From NCBI GenBank assembly GCA_026125795.1, contig JAHCKM010000001.1, positions 1,302,001 through 1,366,000 of the forward strand: a DNA stretch of 64,000 nt, given 5' to 3'. The notes beneath the pieces are model-generated. The model was not told where the DNA came from, did no database searches, and saw only the letters and a list, made by a program, of their open reading frames with translations. Below, in pieces: positions 24,412 to 33,386 of the stretch; position 1 is the stretch's first letter, and each line of letters opens with the position of its first letter. This DNA is from Burkholderiaceae bacterium (GTDB taxonomy: Bacteria; Pseudomonadota; Gammaproteobacteria; Burkholderiales; Burkholderiaceae_C). A program made the position numbers and the translations under genes.

Positions 24412-25323
24412 ATGGCGGCGATGGACGTGAACACTTGGCAGCGCAGCGCCGCGCGCCGCGCCGATCTGGGCGGCGGCTTCAACATCGCCCGCGCGTTGCC
24501 GAGCGCGGCACGGCGCAGCGTGGGCGCGTGGTGTTTTCTCGATCACGCGGGGCCGGCGCAGTTCCCACCGGGGGCCGGCATGCGCGTGGGGCCGCACCCG
24601 CACATCGGGCTGCAGACCTTCACCTGGATGATCGAAGGCGAGGTGCTGCACCACGACAGCCTCGGCAACCGGCAGGTCATCCGTCCCGGCGAGGTCAACC
24701 TGATGACCGCCGGCCGCGGCATCGCGCACAGCGAGGAGTCGCTCGGCGAGCGCGGCGTGGTGCATGCGGCGCAGCTGTGGATCGCGTTGCCCGATGCGCA
24801 TCGGCAGGTGGAGCCGGCCTTCGTGCACCACCCGTCGCTGCCGGTGGCCGATGCCGACGGCTTTCGTGCCACCGTGTTGGCCGGACACGCGTTCGGTCGG
24901 CGCTCGCCGGTGCAGCTGCATTCCGAGCTGGTGGGCGTCGACCTGGCGGCCGAAGGCGCCGCGGGCACGCGTGTCGAGCTCGATGCGCGCTTCGAGCACG
25001 CGCTGTTGTGCCTGCGCGGTGCGGCACAGGTCGATCACGAACCGATCGAGCCCGGCACCTTGCTCTACGCCGCGCCGGGTCGTACGCGCCTCGAGCTGCG
25101 CTGCGACGCCGCCGCGCAGCTGCTGCTGATCGGCGGCACCCCGTTTCCCGAGCCGATCCTGATGTGGTGGAACTTCGTCGCACGCACGCCGCAGGAGATC
25201 CAGCGCGCGGCCGCCGACTGGAACGCCGGCCGTCGCTTTGCCGACGTGCCCGGCACGCAGCTGGCGCGTGTGCCGGCGCCGGACGCCAGCGCGCTCAGGC
25301 TCAAGCCACGCGCCGCTCGCTGA
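24412..25323 (+). CDS. Pirin family protein
   Basis: A 303-residue bicupin. Metal ligands of the N-terminal cupin are visible: HPHIGL near residue 62 and HSEES about 45 residues later. The family block GEVNLMTAGRGIAHSEE is intact. Pirins are iron-binding; some show quercetin dioxygenase activity and others bind regulators, so the role here is open. The gene begins two bases after nagR, so the two are almost surely co-transcribed and a link to aromatic metabolism is possible. Confidence 0.9.
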   Translation: MAAMDVNTWQRSAARRADLGGGFNIARALPSAARRSVGAWCFLDHAGPAQFPPGAGMRVGPHPHIGLQTFTWMIEGEVLHHDSLGNRQVIRPGEVNLMTAGRGIAHSEESLGERGVVHAAQLWIALPDAHRQVEPAFVHHPSLPVADADGFRATVLAGHAFGRRSPVQLHSELVGVDLAAEGAAGTRVELDARFEHALLCLRGAAQVDHEPIEPGTLLYAAPGRTRLELRCDAAAQLLLIGGTPFPEPILMWWNFVARTPQEIQRAAADWNAGRRFADVPGTQLARVPAPDASALRLKPRAAR

Positions 25324-25328
25324 GGCGG

Positions 25329-27212
25329 CTACGCCGCCTGCGGTCCAGCCACGCAGACGCGGTTGCGCCCCTGGCTCTTGGCGGCGTAGAGCGCGCCATC
25401 GGCGCGCTGCAGCAGCGCCTCGGAGGATTCGCCGTCGCCGCGGTGCGATGCGGCCCCGATGCTGACGGTGAGCGCCAGCGCGCCGCGCGGCGTGGGGCAC
25501 GGCGATGCGGCCACCGCTTCGCGCATGCGCTCGGCGATCGAGCGTGTGTGGTCCAGCGAGGCATCGGGCAGCACGGCGAGGAACTCCTCGCCGCCGAGCC
25601 GGCCGACCCAGTCGCCGGCGCGCAGCGCCTTGGTGAGCAACGCGGCGAGGTGGCGCAGCACCTGGTCGCCCGCCGCATGGCCGTGCGTGTCGTTGATCGA
25701 CTTGAAATGATCGGCGTCCACCATCAGCACCGACACCGGGTGGCGGTTGCGTCGCGCGCGCTGCAGCTCGGCGTCCAGGCGCTGCAGCAGCGCGCGCCGG
25801 TTCAGCAGGCCGGTCAGTTCGTCGCCCATCGCCAGCGTGCCGAGGCGGCGCGCCTCGTGCCGCTTCTGCACGCCAAACCAGACCGCGGCGCCGAGCAGCG
25901 CAACGAACAGCGCCAGCGCGAGCGCCTGCGTGTGCAGCAACTGCGTGCGCTGCGCGTCGAGTGTGCGCAGGGCCTGCAGCTCGGCGAGATCCTGCGTGCG
26001 GTTGAACTGCATGCGCAGGCGCGCCGATTGTTGCGACAGCTGCTGCGCCTGCTCGCGCTGCAGGTAGGCCTCGGCGGCTTTCAACGACTCGTAGGCCTCG
26101 CGCCAGCCGCCGGTCTGGCTCTGCGCCTGCGCGTGCGCGCGATGCCAGTCGGCGAGCAACGGCTCGTCGCCCCGCGCCTGCACCGTGGTGGCCACGGCGC
26201 GCAGCTGTGTCAGCGCCTGCGTCGTCTGCTTCAGCTCGTTGTGCAGCGTGGCGATCAGGACCGCGATGCGCAGCGATTGTTGCGGGTCGTTGCCGTCGGC
26301 CAGCAGCGCTGCCGCGTGCTGGGCGCGCGGCATCGCGTCGGCGGCACGGCCCTTTCTCAGCAGCGCGTGGGCGGCACCGAACTCCGCATAGGCCAGGCCG
26401 ATGGTGTCGCCCGCGTCGTGCGCCACCGCGCGCGAGGCTTCGAAGTTGGCCAGCGCCAGATCCCACTCCTGCCGCGTGAAGCGGATCTGCGCCAGCCCGT
26501 GCAGGTACACGCCGGCATCGGCGTGCGCGCCGCGCGCACGCGCCGCCTGCAGCAACGGTTCCAGCAGCCGCAGCGCCTCGTCGGTGTCGCCCATGCGCTT
26601 GTAGTGGTTGGCCAGGTGCGAATGGCACAGCTCGAGGTCGAGCGCCAGCGCGCGTGCCTGCAGTTCGGTGCAGGCGCGCAGCAGGTCGGCCTGGCCAGTC
26701 ACCAGTTCGCCGGCGCGCGAGCGGTGCAAGCCGCGCTCCAGCAGGGCCATAACGCCGGCCTCGCCGAGCGCGGGATCGCCGCCGGCTTGCTCGAGCAGTT
26801 GGTCGAGCTCGCGCCCGCCTTGCTCGGCGCCACCCAGATCGAGCAGCACGCCGGCGCCGCAGGCTGCCAGCCGCATCGCCGCCACGCGCACGCCGGCGTC
26901 GACCGGGGCTGGCAGAGCCACCGCGGCAGCGGCCTCGGCGAGCTGGCGCGCGAGCTTGGGATCGCTGTCGCTCAGGATGCGGCATTGCGCCTCGTCGGCC
27001 TGCAAGCGTAGTGCAAGCGCATCGCCCGGCTCGCGTCGCTTGATCTCCTGCAGCTTGCTCAGCGCGGCCCGCGGATCGCGCCCGGCAAGCAGGCGCGCGG
27101 CGTGCACCTGCGCATGCGACGGCGCCGCCTGGGCCGCCGCCGGTGCGGGCGACACCGTGCCGGCCGTGACGATCACGAGCCCGAGAGCCGCTGTGACCGC
27201 CCGAAAACCCAT
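25329..27212 (-). CDS. TPR-containing membrane diguanylate cyclase
   Basis: A 627-residue protein: signal peptide (AVTAALGLVIVTAGTVSPAPAAAQA), a periplasmic region of TPR-like helices from about 40 to 420, one membrane helix (ALALALFVALLGAAVWFGV) and a C-terminal GGDEF domain. The active-site loop reads GGEEF, with MGDELTGLLNRRAL and VDADHFKSINDTHGH before it, so cyclic-di-GMP synthesis is expected. No RxxD inhibitory site is obvious just before GGEEF. The TPR part presumably senses a periplasmic protein or peptide. It converges on the pirin gene, five bases between stops. Confidence 0.9.
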   Translation of the reverse strand: MGFRAVTAALGLVIVTAGTVSPAPAAAQAAPSHAQVHAARLLAGRDPRAALSKLQEIKRREPGDALALRLQADEAQCRILSDSDPKLARQLAEAAAAVALPAPVDAGVRVAAMRLAACGAGVLLDLGGAEQGGRELDQLLEQAGGDPALGEAGVMALLERGLHRSRAGELVTGQADLLRACTELQARALALDLELCHSHLANHYKRMGDTDEALRLLEPLLQAARARGAHADAGVYLHGLAQIRFTRQEWDLALANFEASRAVAHDAGDTIGLAYAEFGAAHALLRKGRAADAMPRAQHAAALLADGNDPQQSLRIAVLIATLHNELKQTTQALTQLRAVATTVQARGDEPLLADWHRAHAQAQSQTGGWREAYESLKAAEAYLQREQAQQLSQQSARLRMQFNRTQDLAELQALRTLDAQRTQLLHTQALALALFVALLGAAVWFGVQKRHEARRLGTLAMGDELTGLLNRRALLQRLDAELQRARRNRHPVSVLMVDADHFKSINDTHGHAAGDQVLRHLAALLTKALRAGDWVGRLGGEEFLAVLPDASLDHTRSIAERMREAVAASPCPTPRGALALTVSIGAASHRGDGESSEALLQRADGALYAAKSQGRNRVCVAGPQAA

Positions 27213-27322
27213 GACGGATTTTCGGCGCCGGCGCCACCGGCTTGACCTGGCCGCACCGCGCCGCGGCGCTGCAGCGTCAGCGGTCGTGAATTTGGAGCAC
27301 GCCGGCGTCGTGCACGACGCGG

Positions 27323-28360
27323 TCAGCCAGTGACCACGCACACCCCCCGCTCGGGCAGGTGCAGTGTCACGGCGTCGCCCACCTGCCATTGGCGCTGCAC
27401 ATCGGAGGATCTGACAAAGATCGCGCCCAGCGAGGTGTCGATCGTCAGCTCCTGGAAACTGCCGAGGTATGCGTGTTTGACCACCGTGCCAGGAACGCCA
27501 TCCCGGCCCGGCGCGTCGACCCGCCATGCCTCGGGGCGAATCGCCACCGTGACCGGCCCGGCTGCGGTGTTGTGAACCGACTTCGTGCGCACCGGGCCGA
27601 TCTGCACGACGTCGCCGTCGAGCGCCTCGCCCGCGAACAGCATCGCCTCGCCCATGAACCCGGCAACGAACTGGGTGGCCGGACGCTCGTACAGGGTTTC
27701 CGGCGTGCCGGCCTGGGCGATGACGCCGCCATCCATCACGATGATCTGATCGCTCACCGCCAGGGCTTCGCTCTGGTCGTGCGTGACGTAGGCCACCGTC
27801 AGTTTGAGGCGCTGCTGCAGCGCGCGGATCTCCTCGCGCATCGAGCGGCGCAGGCGCGCGTCGAGATTGGACAGCGGCTCGTCGAACAGCAGCACCGATG
27901 GCTCGAGCACCAGCGCACGCGCCACCGCAACGCGCTGCTGCTGCCCGCCCGACAGCTCGCTGGGCAGGCGCTGGTCGTAGCCGACCAGGCCCACCGACTC
28001 GAGCGAGGCGCGCGTGCGCCGCCGCACCTCGTCACGCGAGACGCCGCTGACCACCAGGCCGTAGGCCACGTTGTCGATCACGTTCAGGTGCGGAAACAGC
28101 GCGTAGCTCTGGAACACCATGCTGACGTTGCGCTCTGCGGGACCGAGCGTCGTCACGTCGCGGCCGTCGATCAGGATCGTGCCCCCGCTGGGCGTCTCCA
28201 GCCCGGCAATCATGCGCAACGTGGTCGTCTTGCCGCAGCCCGACGGGCCGAGGATCGTGGTCAGCGTTCCTTTGGGCACCGTGAAATCAATGCCCTTGAC
28301 CACCAGCGGGCCGTCGTTCGTGTAACGCTTGGTGACGCCCCTGAATTCGACGCCGCTCAT
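27323..28360 (-). CDS. ABC transporter ATP-binding protein (Fbp/Afu/Pot type)
   Basis: A 345-residue ATPase. Walker A GPSGCGKTT (38-46), Q-loop FQSYALFPHL, signature LSGGQQQR, Walker B SVLLFDEP, and a C-terminal TOBE-like domain from about 245. The start overlaps the stop of the upstream permease in an ATGA junction. It is the last gene of the binding protein-permease-ATPase set. The family transports iron(III), hexose phosphates, phosphoglycerate, phosphonates or polyamines, so the substrate cannot be read from this subunit. Confidence 0.9.
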   Translation of the reverse strand: MSGVEFRGVTKRYTNDGPLVVKGIDFTVPKGTLTTILGPSGCGKTTTLRMIAGLETPSGGTILIDGRDVTTLGPAERNVSMVFQSYALFPHLNVIDNVAYGLVVSGVSRDEVRRRTRASLESVGLVGYDQRLPSELSGGQQQRVAVARALVLEPSVLLFDEPLSNLDARLRRSMREEIRALQQRLKLTVAYVTHDQSEALAVSDQIIVMDGGVIAQAGTPETLYERPATQFVAGFMGEAMLFAGEALDGDVVQIGPVRTKSVHNTAAGPVTVAIRPEAWRVDAPGRDGVPGTVVKHAYLGSFQELTIDTSLGAIFVRSSDVQRQWQVGDAVTLHLPERGVCVVTG

Positions 28361-30567
28361 GACGCGGTGCCCCCGCTTCTGCGGCCGAGCTGGCGCTCGC
28401 CGACGAGCAACTGGATGGCCGCGGTGGCCGCCGACATCAGCAGGATCAGGACCGTGCAGTAGGCCAGCGACACGCCGTAGTCGCCGTTCTGCACGCGGCC
28501 GATGATGTAGGTGGTGGCCAGCTCGTTCTCCGCCGTGACCAGGAAGATTACCGCCGAGACCGTGGTCATCGAGCGCACGAACGAATAAACGAGCGCGGCC
28601 ACCAGCGCGGGCTTCAACAGCGGCAGCACGACGCGGCGCAGGGTCGTGGCGGTGCCTGCGCGCAGCATGATGCTGGCTTCGTCCAGGCTCTTGTCGAGCT
28701 GCTTGAAGCTCGCCGTACCGGCGCGCACGCCCACCGGAAGGTTGCGGAACACGAAGCACAGCACGATGATCAGCGCGGTGCCGGTCAGCTCCAGCGGCGG
28801 CACGTTGAAGGCCAGGATGTAGCTCACGCCCAGCACGGTGCCCGGAATCGCAAAGGCGAGCAGCGCGGCGAACTCGAAGGCGCCCTGGCCCTTGAACTGC
28901 GTGCGCGCGAGCAGCCACGAGATCGTCAGCCCGAGCGCCGCGCAGATCGGTGCTGCGATCGCCGCCAGCTTGACCGTGGTAAACAGCGAGTTCCACGCGG
29001 TGCCGGCCCATACCAGGCCGTGCGCGCCCCATTGCAGGTCGAATGCGGTCTCGAAATGCGCCAGCGTGGGTGTGTAGTCGCGGCCCCAGGTCCGCACGAA
29101 GCCGCCGATGAAGGCAAACACGTAGACGACGGCGGTGAATCCGAGCCAGGGCCCGGCCACGCCTGTGGCCACGCGCCGCACGCCGTCGGGCAAGCGCATC
29201 GGCAGGCCGGCGTCGCCTTTGCCGCCGACCGTGGTGAAGCTGGTCTTGCCGAGCATCCGGCGCTGGATGAAGAAGACCACGAGCGCGAACATCGTGAGGA
29301 TCAGCGCCAGCGACGCCGCACGACCCTGGTCGTACTGCGCGCCGACGATGGCGAAGAAGATGTCGGTGGACAGCACGGCGTAGGGCCCGCCGACCACGAT
29401 CGGGTTGCCGAAGTCGGCGATGCTCTCGATGAATCCGACGAGAAAGGCGTTCGCGAGTCCGGGCTTGAGCAGCGGCAGCGTCACGGTGAAGAAAGTGGTG
29501 CGCCGACTCGCGCGCAGCGTTTGAGCCGCTTCCTCCAGCGAAGGCGCGATGCCCTGGACCACGCCGCGCATGATCATGAAGGCGATCGGCGTGAAGGCGA
29601 AGGTCTGCGCCAGCCACACGCCGAACAGGCCGTAGAACCAGCGTGTCGGCTCGATGCCGAAGGCCCACTCGAGGAACTGGTTGACCAGCCCGGCGCGGCC
29701 AAAGAGCAGGATCAGGCCGAGGCCGACGACGAAAGGCGGCGTAATGATCGGCAGCAGCGCCACGATGTTGAGCGCGCGGCCGTGCGCCTTGCGCGCGCCG
29801 CGCTCGCTCCACAGCGCGATCAGCGTGCCCAGCACGGTGGTGCTGACGGCGCTCAACAAGGCGAGGAACAGGGTGTTCCATGCCACGCCGCAGCGCACGC
29901 CGCCCACCAGGCAATTCAGGCCCCACACGCGCTCGCTGCCGATGCGAGCGGCAAGCGCGAACACCGAGAACGTTCCATCCTCGTCGAAGAATGCGCCGGT
30001 CAGCGACTTGGCCACCGGCAGCGCGACGAACAGCAGCAGCAGGGCCGAGCACACCACCACCGCACCGGCCACGAACAGGTCGCCGCGGAAGTAGCCCAGC
30101 CGCGCGATGCCCGCGCCGAGCAACACCAGCAGAGAGGCCAGGAAGAGCGCGCCGCCCCAGCCGATGCCGAACTGGCCCTGCGGCAAGGCCCCGAACCAGG
30201 CCTCCAGCCAGGCGAACGACCAGCCGCGCGCGCCGATCGCAAAGCCGCTGAACCCGAGGCCGACCAGCCCGAGCAGCGCACCGGCTACCACCACCTTGCC
30301 TTGCGCGCGCCCGACCGGCATGCGCCAGCCCACGGCGGCGATCAGCAGCCCGGCCAGGCCCAGCCACAGCCACGGCCGGCCGTGGCGCACGGCCTGCACC
30401 GCGGCGCTGGCGGCATCGGCACCGCCGAGCACGCCAGGCAGCGCCTGCCACAGCGACTTGTCCTGCAGGAAGTACCAGGGCAGCAGCGCGAAGGCGCCCA
30501 GCCCCAGCATCAACCACGCCAGGATAGCGCGCTCGCCCGGCGCGCTGGCTCCACGCGGCGCGCTCAC
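28357..30567 (-). CDS. Fused ABC transporter permease (FbpB/AfuB type)
   Basis: A 736-residue inner-membrane protein with two permease halves in one chain and additional N-terminal helices. EAA-like cytoplasmic loops are visible twice: EEAAQTLRASRRTTFFTVTLPLLKPG in the first half and DEASIMLRAGTATTLRRVVLPLLKPA in the second. Such double-length permeases occur in the iron/hexose-phosphate (Fbp/Afu) group. Its start lies ten bases downstream of the binding-protein stop, and its stop overlaps the ATPase start. Confidence 0.9.
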   Translation of the reverse strand: MSAPRGASAPGERAILAWLMLGLGAFALLPWYFLQDKSLWQALPGVLGGADAASAAVQAVRHGRPWLWLGLAGLLIAAVGWRMPVGRAQGKVVVAGALLGLVGLGFSGFAIGARGWSFAWLEAWFGALPQGQFGIGWGGALFLASLLVLLGAGIARLGYFRGDLFVAGAVVVCSALLLLFVALPVAKSLTGAFFDEDGTFSVFALAARIGSERVWGLNCLVGGVRCGVAWNTLFLALLSAVSTTVLGTLIALWSERGARKAHGRALNIVALLPIITPPFVVGLGLILLFGRAGLVNQFLEWAFGIEPTRWFYGLFGVWLAQTFAFTPIAFMIMRGVVQGIAPSLEEAAQTLRASRRTTFFTVTLPLLKPGLANAFLVGFIESIADFGNPIVVGGPYAVLSTDIFFAIVGAQYDQGRAASLALILTMFALVVFFIQRRMLGKTSFTTVGGKGDAGLPMRLPDGVRRVATGVAGPWLGFTAVVYVFAFIGGFVRTWGRDYTPTLAHFETAFDLQWGAHGLVWAGTAWNSLFTTVKLAAIAAPICAALGLTISWLLARTQFKGQGAFEFAALLAFAIPGTVLGVSYILAFNVPPLELTGTALIIVLCFVFRNLPVGVRAGTASFKQLDKSLDEASIMLRAGTATTLRRVVLPLLKPALVAALVYSFVRSMTTVSAVIFLVTAENELATTYIIGRVQNGDYGVSLAYCTVLILLMSAATAAIQLLVGERQLGRRSGGTAS

Positions 30568-30577
30568 CGGGAGACGC

Positions 30578-31594
30578 TCAGCGCGGCAGCGAGTTGACTT
30601 CCTTCTCCCACTTGGCGATCAGGCGTCGTCGTTCGGCACTCGCGCCGTACTTGGCGTAGTCGTAGTCGATGAACTTGATCTTCTTGAAGTCGGGAACGCG
30701 CGGGTCGACCTTGGCGCTCTTGTTGCTCGGCAGCTGGAACTGCTTGGCCGCTGCACCCATTTCCTGTGCTGCAGGCGACAGCGCCCACTCGTAGAACTTC
30801 TTGGCCGCCTCGAGATTGCGCGCGCCCTTGATGATCGACATCGAGCCGATCTCGGCGCCGGTGCCCTCGGTGGGCGTGATCGTCTCGACCGGAAAGCCCT
30901 GCATCTTCTCCCCCGGCCCGTCGTGCACGAAGCTGATCGACAAGCTGGTCTCGCCGCGCGCCACCGCCTTGATCGGCCCGGTGCCGCTGCGCGTGTAGGT
31001 CTGGATGTTCTTGTGCAGGCCCTTCATGTAGTCGAAGGCCTTGTCCTCGCCCATCAGCTGCACCAGCGTGGCCACCATGGTGTACGCGGTGCCCGACGAT
31101 GCCGGGTTGGCGACCTGAATCTCGTTCTTGTAGTCGGGCTTGAGCAGGTCGGCCCAGGTCTTGGGCACGGCGAGCTTCTTCTTGGCCAGCAGCTCGGGGT
31201 TGTAGCCGAAGCCCAGCGGGCCGGAGTAGATGCCCACCGTCTTGTACTTGCTCTGCGCGGCCTGTTGCTGCGCCCAGCCGTGCAGCTGCGGCAACGACGG
31301 GCTCTTGTACTCCAGTGACAGATCCTGCTCGGCGGCCTGCAAGTGCGGGTCGCCGGTGCCGCCGAACCAGATGTCGGTCTTGGGGTTGGCCTTCTCGGCG
31401 ATCAGCTGCGCCAGTGCCTCGCCCGAGCCCTTGAGCGACATGTTGACCTTGACGCCCGTCGTGCGCGCGTAGACGGTCTGGATCATGTTGCACCACTCGG
31501 CCTGCACCGAGCAGATGACGTTGAGCGTGCCCTCCTGCGCCGACGCGCCACCGGCACAAAGCGCCGCGACCACGGCCACCAAGCATTTCTTCAT
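30578..31594 (-). CDS. Periplasmic substrate-binding protein of the Fbp/Afu-type ABC transporter
   Basis: A 338-residue protein with a clear Sec signal (MKKCLVAVVAALCAGGASAQ). It contains KANPKTDIWFGGTGDPHLQAA, GIYSGPLGFGYNPELL, PASSGTAYTMVATLVQLMGE and YEWALSPAAQEMG, typical of the FbpA-like fold. The adjacent tyrosine pair used by FbpA to hold ferric iron was not found, so iron is not assured and an organophosphate or other anion is equally plausible. Its ATG overlaps the stop of the upstream histidine kinase gene (ATGA), tying its expression directly to the two-component system. Confidence 0.87.
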   Translation of the reverse strand: MKKCLVAVVAALCAGGASAQEGTLNVICSVQAEWCNMIQTVYARTTGVKVNMSLKGSGEALAQLIAEKANPKTDIWFGGTGDPHLQAAEQDLSLEYKSPSLPQLHGWAQQQAAQSKYKTVGIYSGPLGFGYNPELLAKKKLAVPKTWADLLKPDYKNEIQVANPASSGTAYTMVATLVQLMGEDKAFDYMKGLHKNIQTYTRSGTGPIKAVARGETSLSISFVHDGPGEKMQGFPVETITPTEGTGAEIGSMSIIKGARNLEAAKKFYEWALSPAAQEMGAAAKQFQLPSNKSAKVDPRVPDFKKIKFIDYDYAKYGASAERRRLIAKWEKEVNSLPR

Positions 31595-32613
31595 TCCTTG
31601 TCTCCTTCGGCCATCACACCAGAAATCGTCTCGCGGCGCCGCCAGCGCACCGCTGCATCGACGCCCACCACACGTTCACCGTCGCTGCGGTTGAACAGTT
31701 CCACGCTCGCGCCCATGGCCTGCGCGAGCTGGCGGCAGATCGACAGGCCCAGTCCCACACCGGTGCCGCGCGTGGCCGCGGCAAAGGGTTCGAACACGCG
31801 TTCGCGCACCTCGTCGGCGATGCCGCCGCCGCTGTCCCAGACCACCAGCTCGGGAGCACCGAACGCGTGCCGCACGACGATGCCCAGCGGGGCGCCTTCC
31901 TCGGAGTGGCCGATCGCGTTGGCGAGCAGGTTGCGCACCAGTTCGCCCAGCATCCAGGCATCGGCCTTGACCGCCACCGGCAGCGCGTCGAGCTCGAAGG
32001 CCAAGCGCTTGTTGGCGATCAGCGGCGAGAACTCGAGCGCCGCCTCGCGCGCCACGTCGTCCAGGCGCAGCTCGGGCCAGTCGGCGCTGTCGCGTGCGAC
32101 CAGCCGCTGCTCGAGCCGCATCTGCGCCAGGAACTCGTTGGCCACGTCAGTGGCCCGATCCACCGTGCGCAGCATCTGCGGCACGCGCTGCGCCACCGAT
32201 TCACCGGGCGTGGACTGCAGCTGCGCGCGCAGCGCCGCCAGCGGCGTGCGCAACTGGTGCGCGGCATCGGCCACCATGCGCTTCTGGCGCTCGGTGGCGG
32301 CGTGCTGGTGCGCCAGCACCGTGTTGACCGCAGCGATCAGCGCACGCGCCTCGGCAGGCCCTTGCAGGGCCAGCGGCGACAGGTCGGCGGCATCGCGCGC
32401 CGTGATGGCCGCGCGAACGCGGGCCCAGGCGCGCGCCGCGAGCGCGCCCGCCGCCAAGGCGCTCGAGCCGATCACGGCCAGTCCCCAGGCGATGCGCGTT
32501 GCGCCCTCGCCGGACTGTGCCCACACCCACAGCGCCGACACCGGCAGTGCGGTGCACCAGCCCACGCGCGCGCCGATCGACACGCGGGGATCGAGCACCT
32601 GCCATCGGCTCAA
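31591..32613 (-). CDS. Sensor histidine kinase (TctE-like)
   Basis: A 340-residue kinase. One membrane segment at about 42-62 and a short HAMP-like linker, then phosphoacceptor His119 in VADAAHQLRTPLAALR, N box NLLANAIGHSEEG, and glycine boxes WDSGGGIAD and GVGLGLSICRQL. DAAHQLRTPL is the TctE-group wording. The N-terminal sensing part is very short, so it may sense through the membrane or via the binding protein. The start is TTG at 32613, whose last two bases plus the next A form the response regulator's TGA (TTGA overlap); no ATG fits the frame. Confidence 0.87.
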   Translation of the reverse strand: MSRWQVLDPRVSIGARVGWCTALPVSALWVWAQSGEGATRIAWGLAVIGSSALAAGALAARAWARVRAAITARDAADLSPLALQGPAEARALIAAVNTVLAHQHAATERQKRMVADAAHQLRTPLAALRAQLQSTPGESVAQRVPQMLRTVDRATDVANEFLAQMRLEQRLVARDSADWPELRLDDVAREAALEFSPLIANKRLAFELDALPVAVKADAWMLGELVRNLLANAIGHSEEGAPLGIVVRHAFGAPELVVWDSGGGIADEVRERVFEPFAAATRGTGVGLGLSICRQLAQAMGASVELFNRSDGERVVGVDAAVRWRRRETISGVMAEGDKE

Positions 32614-33299
32614 GAACGAACCCCCACCAAGGCCGCCTTGTCCTCGGACAGCGCGTAGCCCACGCCGCGCAGCGTGACGATGTCTGCCGCGGCACCTGCC
32701 AGGCGCTTGCGCAGACGGTGCACCACGACCTCGATCGCATCGGGCTGCGGCGCTTGGTCCTCGGACGCGAACACGACGGCGTGCAGCTTCTCCTTGGACA
32801 CCGCACGGCCGGCGTGCGCGATCAACGCACGCAGCAGCGCGGCCTCGCGCGGCGCCAGGTCGAGCGGCCTTTCGTTCAGGAACAGCGCTCCGCCCGTGCG
32901 TTCGCAGCGTAGGAAGCCGCAGCGCCAGTCGCCTTCGCCCTGGTAGCGGCGAATCAGTGCGCGCACGCGCGCCTCCAGCTCGTCGAGGTCGAACGGCTTG
33001 GCCAGATAGTCGTCGGCGCCGGCGTTCAGGCCCGCGACGCGCTCACCGACGGCGCCGCGCGCGGTCAACACGAGCACCGGCGTGAGGTCGTCGCTGCGGC
33101 GCAGGCGTTGCAGCACGTGCAGTCCATCCAGGCCGGGCAGGCTCAGGTCGAGCACGATGGCGTCGAAGTCGCGACGCCGCGCCAGCAGCAGTGCCTCGCT
33201 GCCATCGCCGCAGCTCACCAGCTCGAAGCCGCGCGCGGCCAGCGCACGGGTGAGCGCCTGCACCAGGTCGGCGTCGTCTTCGACGAGCAGCAATCGCAT
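32610..33299 (-). CDS. OmpR-family response regulator (TctD-like)
   Basis: A 229-residue regulator. Receiver domain with the acidic pocket VEDDAD, phosphorylation site Asp51 in IVLDLSLPG, Thr in VLTARG and Lys in DYLAKPFD; then a winged helix with HAGRAVSKEKLHAVVF and IEVVVHRLRKRL. ATG 33299 starts at the conserved MRLLLVEDD. TctD relatives control carboxylate uptake; here the genes directly downstream suggest control of the Fbp/Afu-like transporter. Its stop overlaps the kinase start. Confidence 0.9.
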   Translation of the reverse strand: MRLLLVEDDADLVQALTRALAARGFELVSCGDGSEALLLARRRDFDAIVLDLSLPGLDGLHVLQRLRRSDDLTPVLVLTARGAVGERVAGLNAGADDYLAKPFDLDELEARVRALIRRYQGEGDWRCGFLRCERTGGALFLNERPLDLAPREAALLRALIAHAGRAVSKEKLHAVVFASEDQAPQPDAIEVVVHRLRKRLAGAAADIVTLRGVGYALSEDKAALVGVRS

Positions 33300-33386
33300 G
33301 ATGGCCCCAAGCGTTGCACCGCTGCGCGCGCCGGACCACGGTGGAATCACCGGCCGAACCTGAAAGGCAGCGGAAAGCATTGGTCT

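Noticed and set aside
24181-27237. Open frame of about 1000 codons on the minus strand across nagR, pirin and the GGDEF gene
   Set aside because: It crosses real genes on both strands with biased composition and no domain; pirin and nagR on the plus strand and the GGDEF protein on the minus strand are convincing.
29020-30597. Open frame antisense to the fused ABC permease
   Set aside because: Gln/Glu/Arg-rich shadow of a membrane protein; no start signal or domain.
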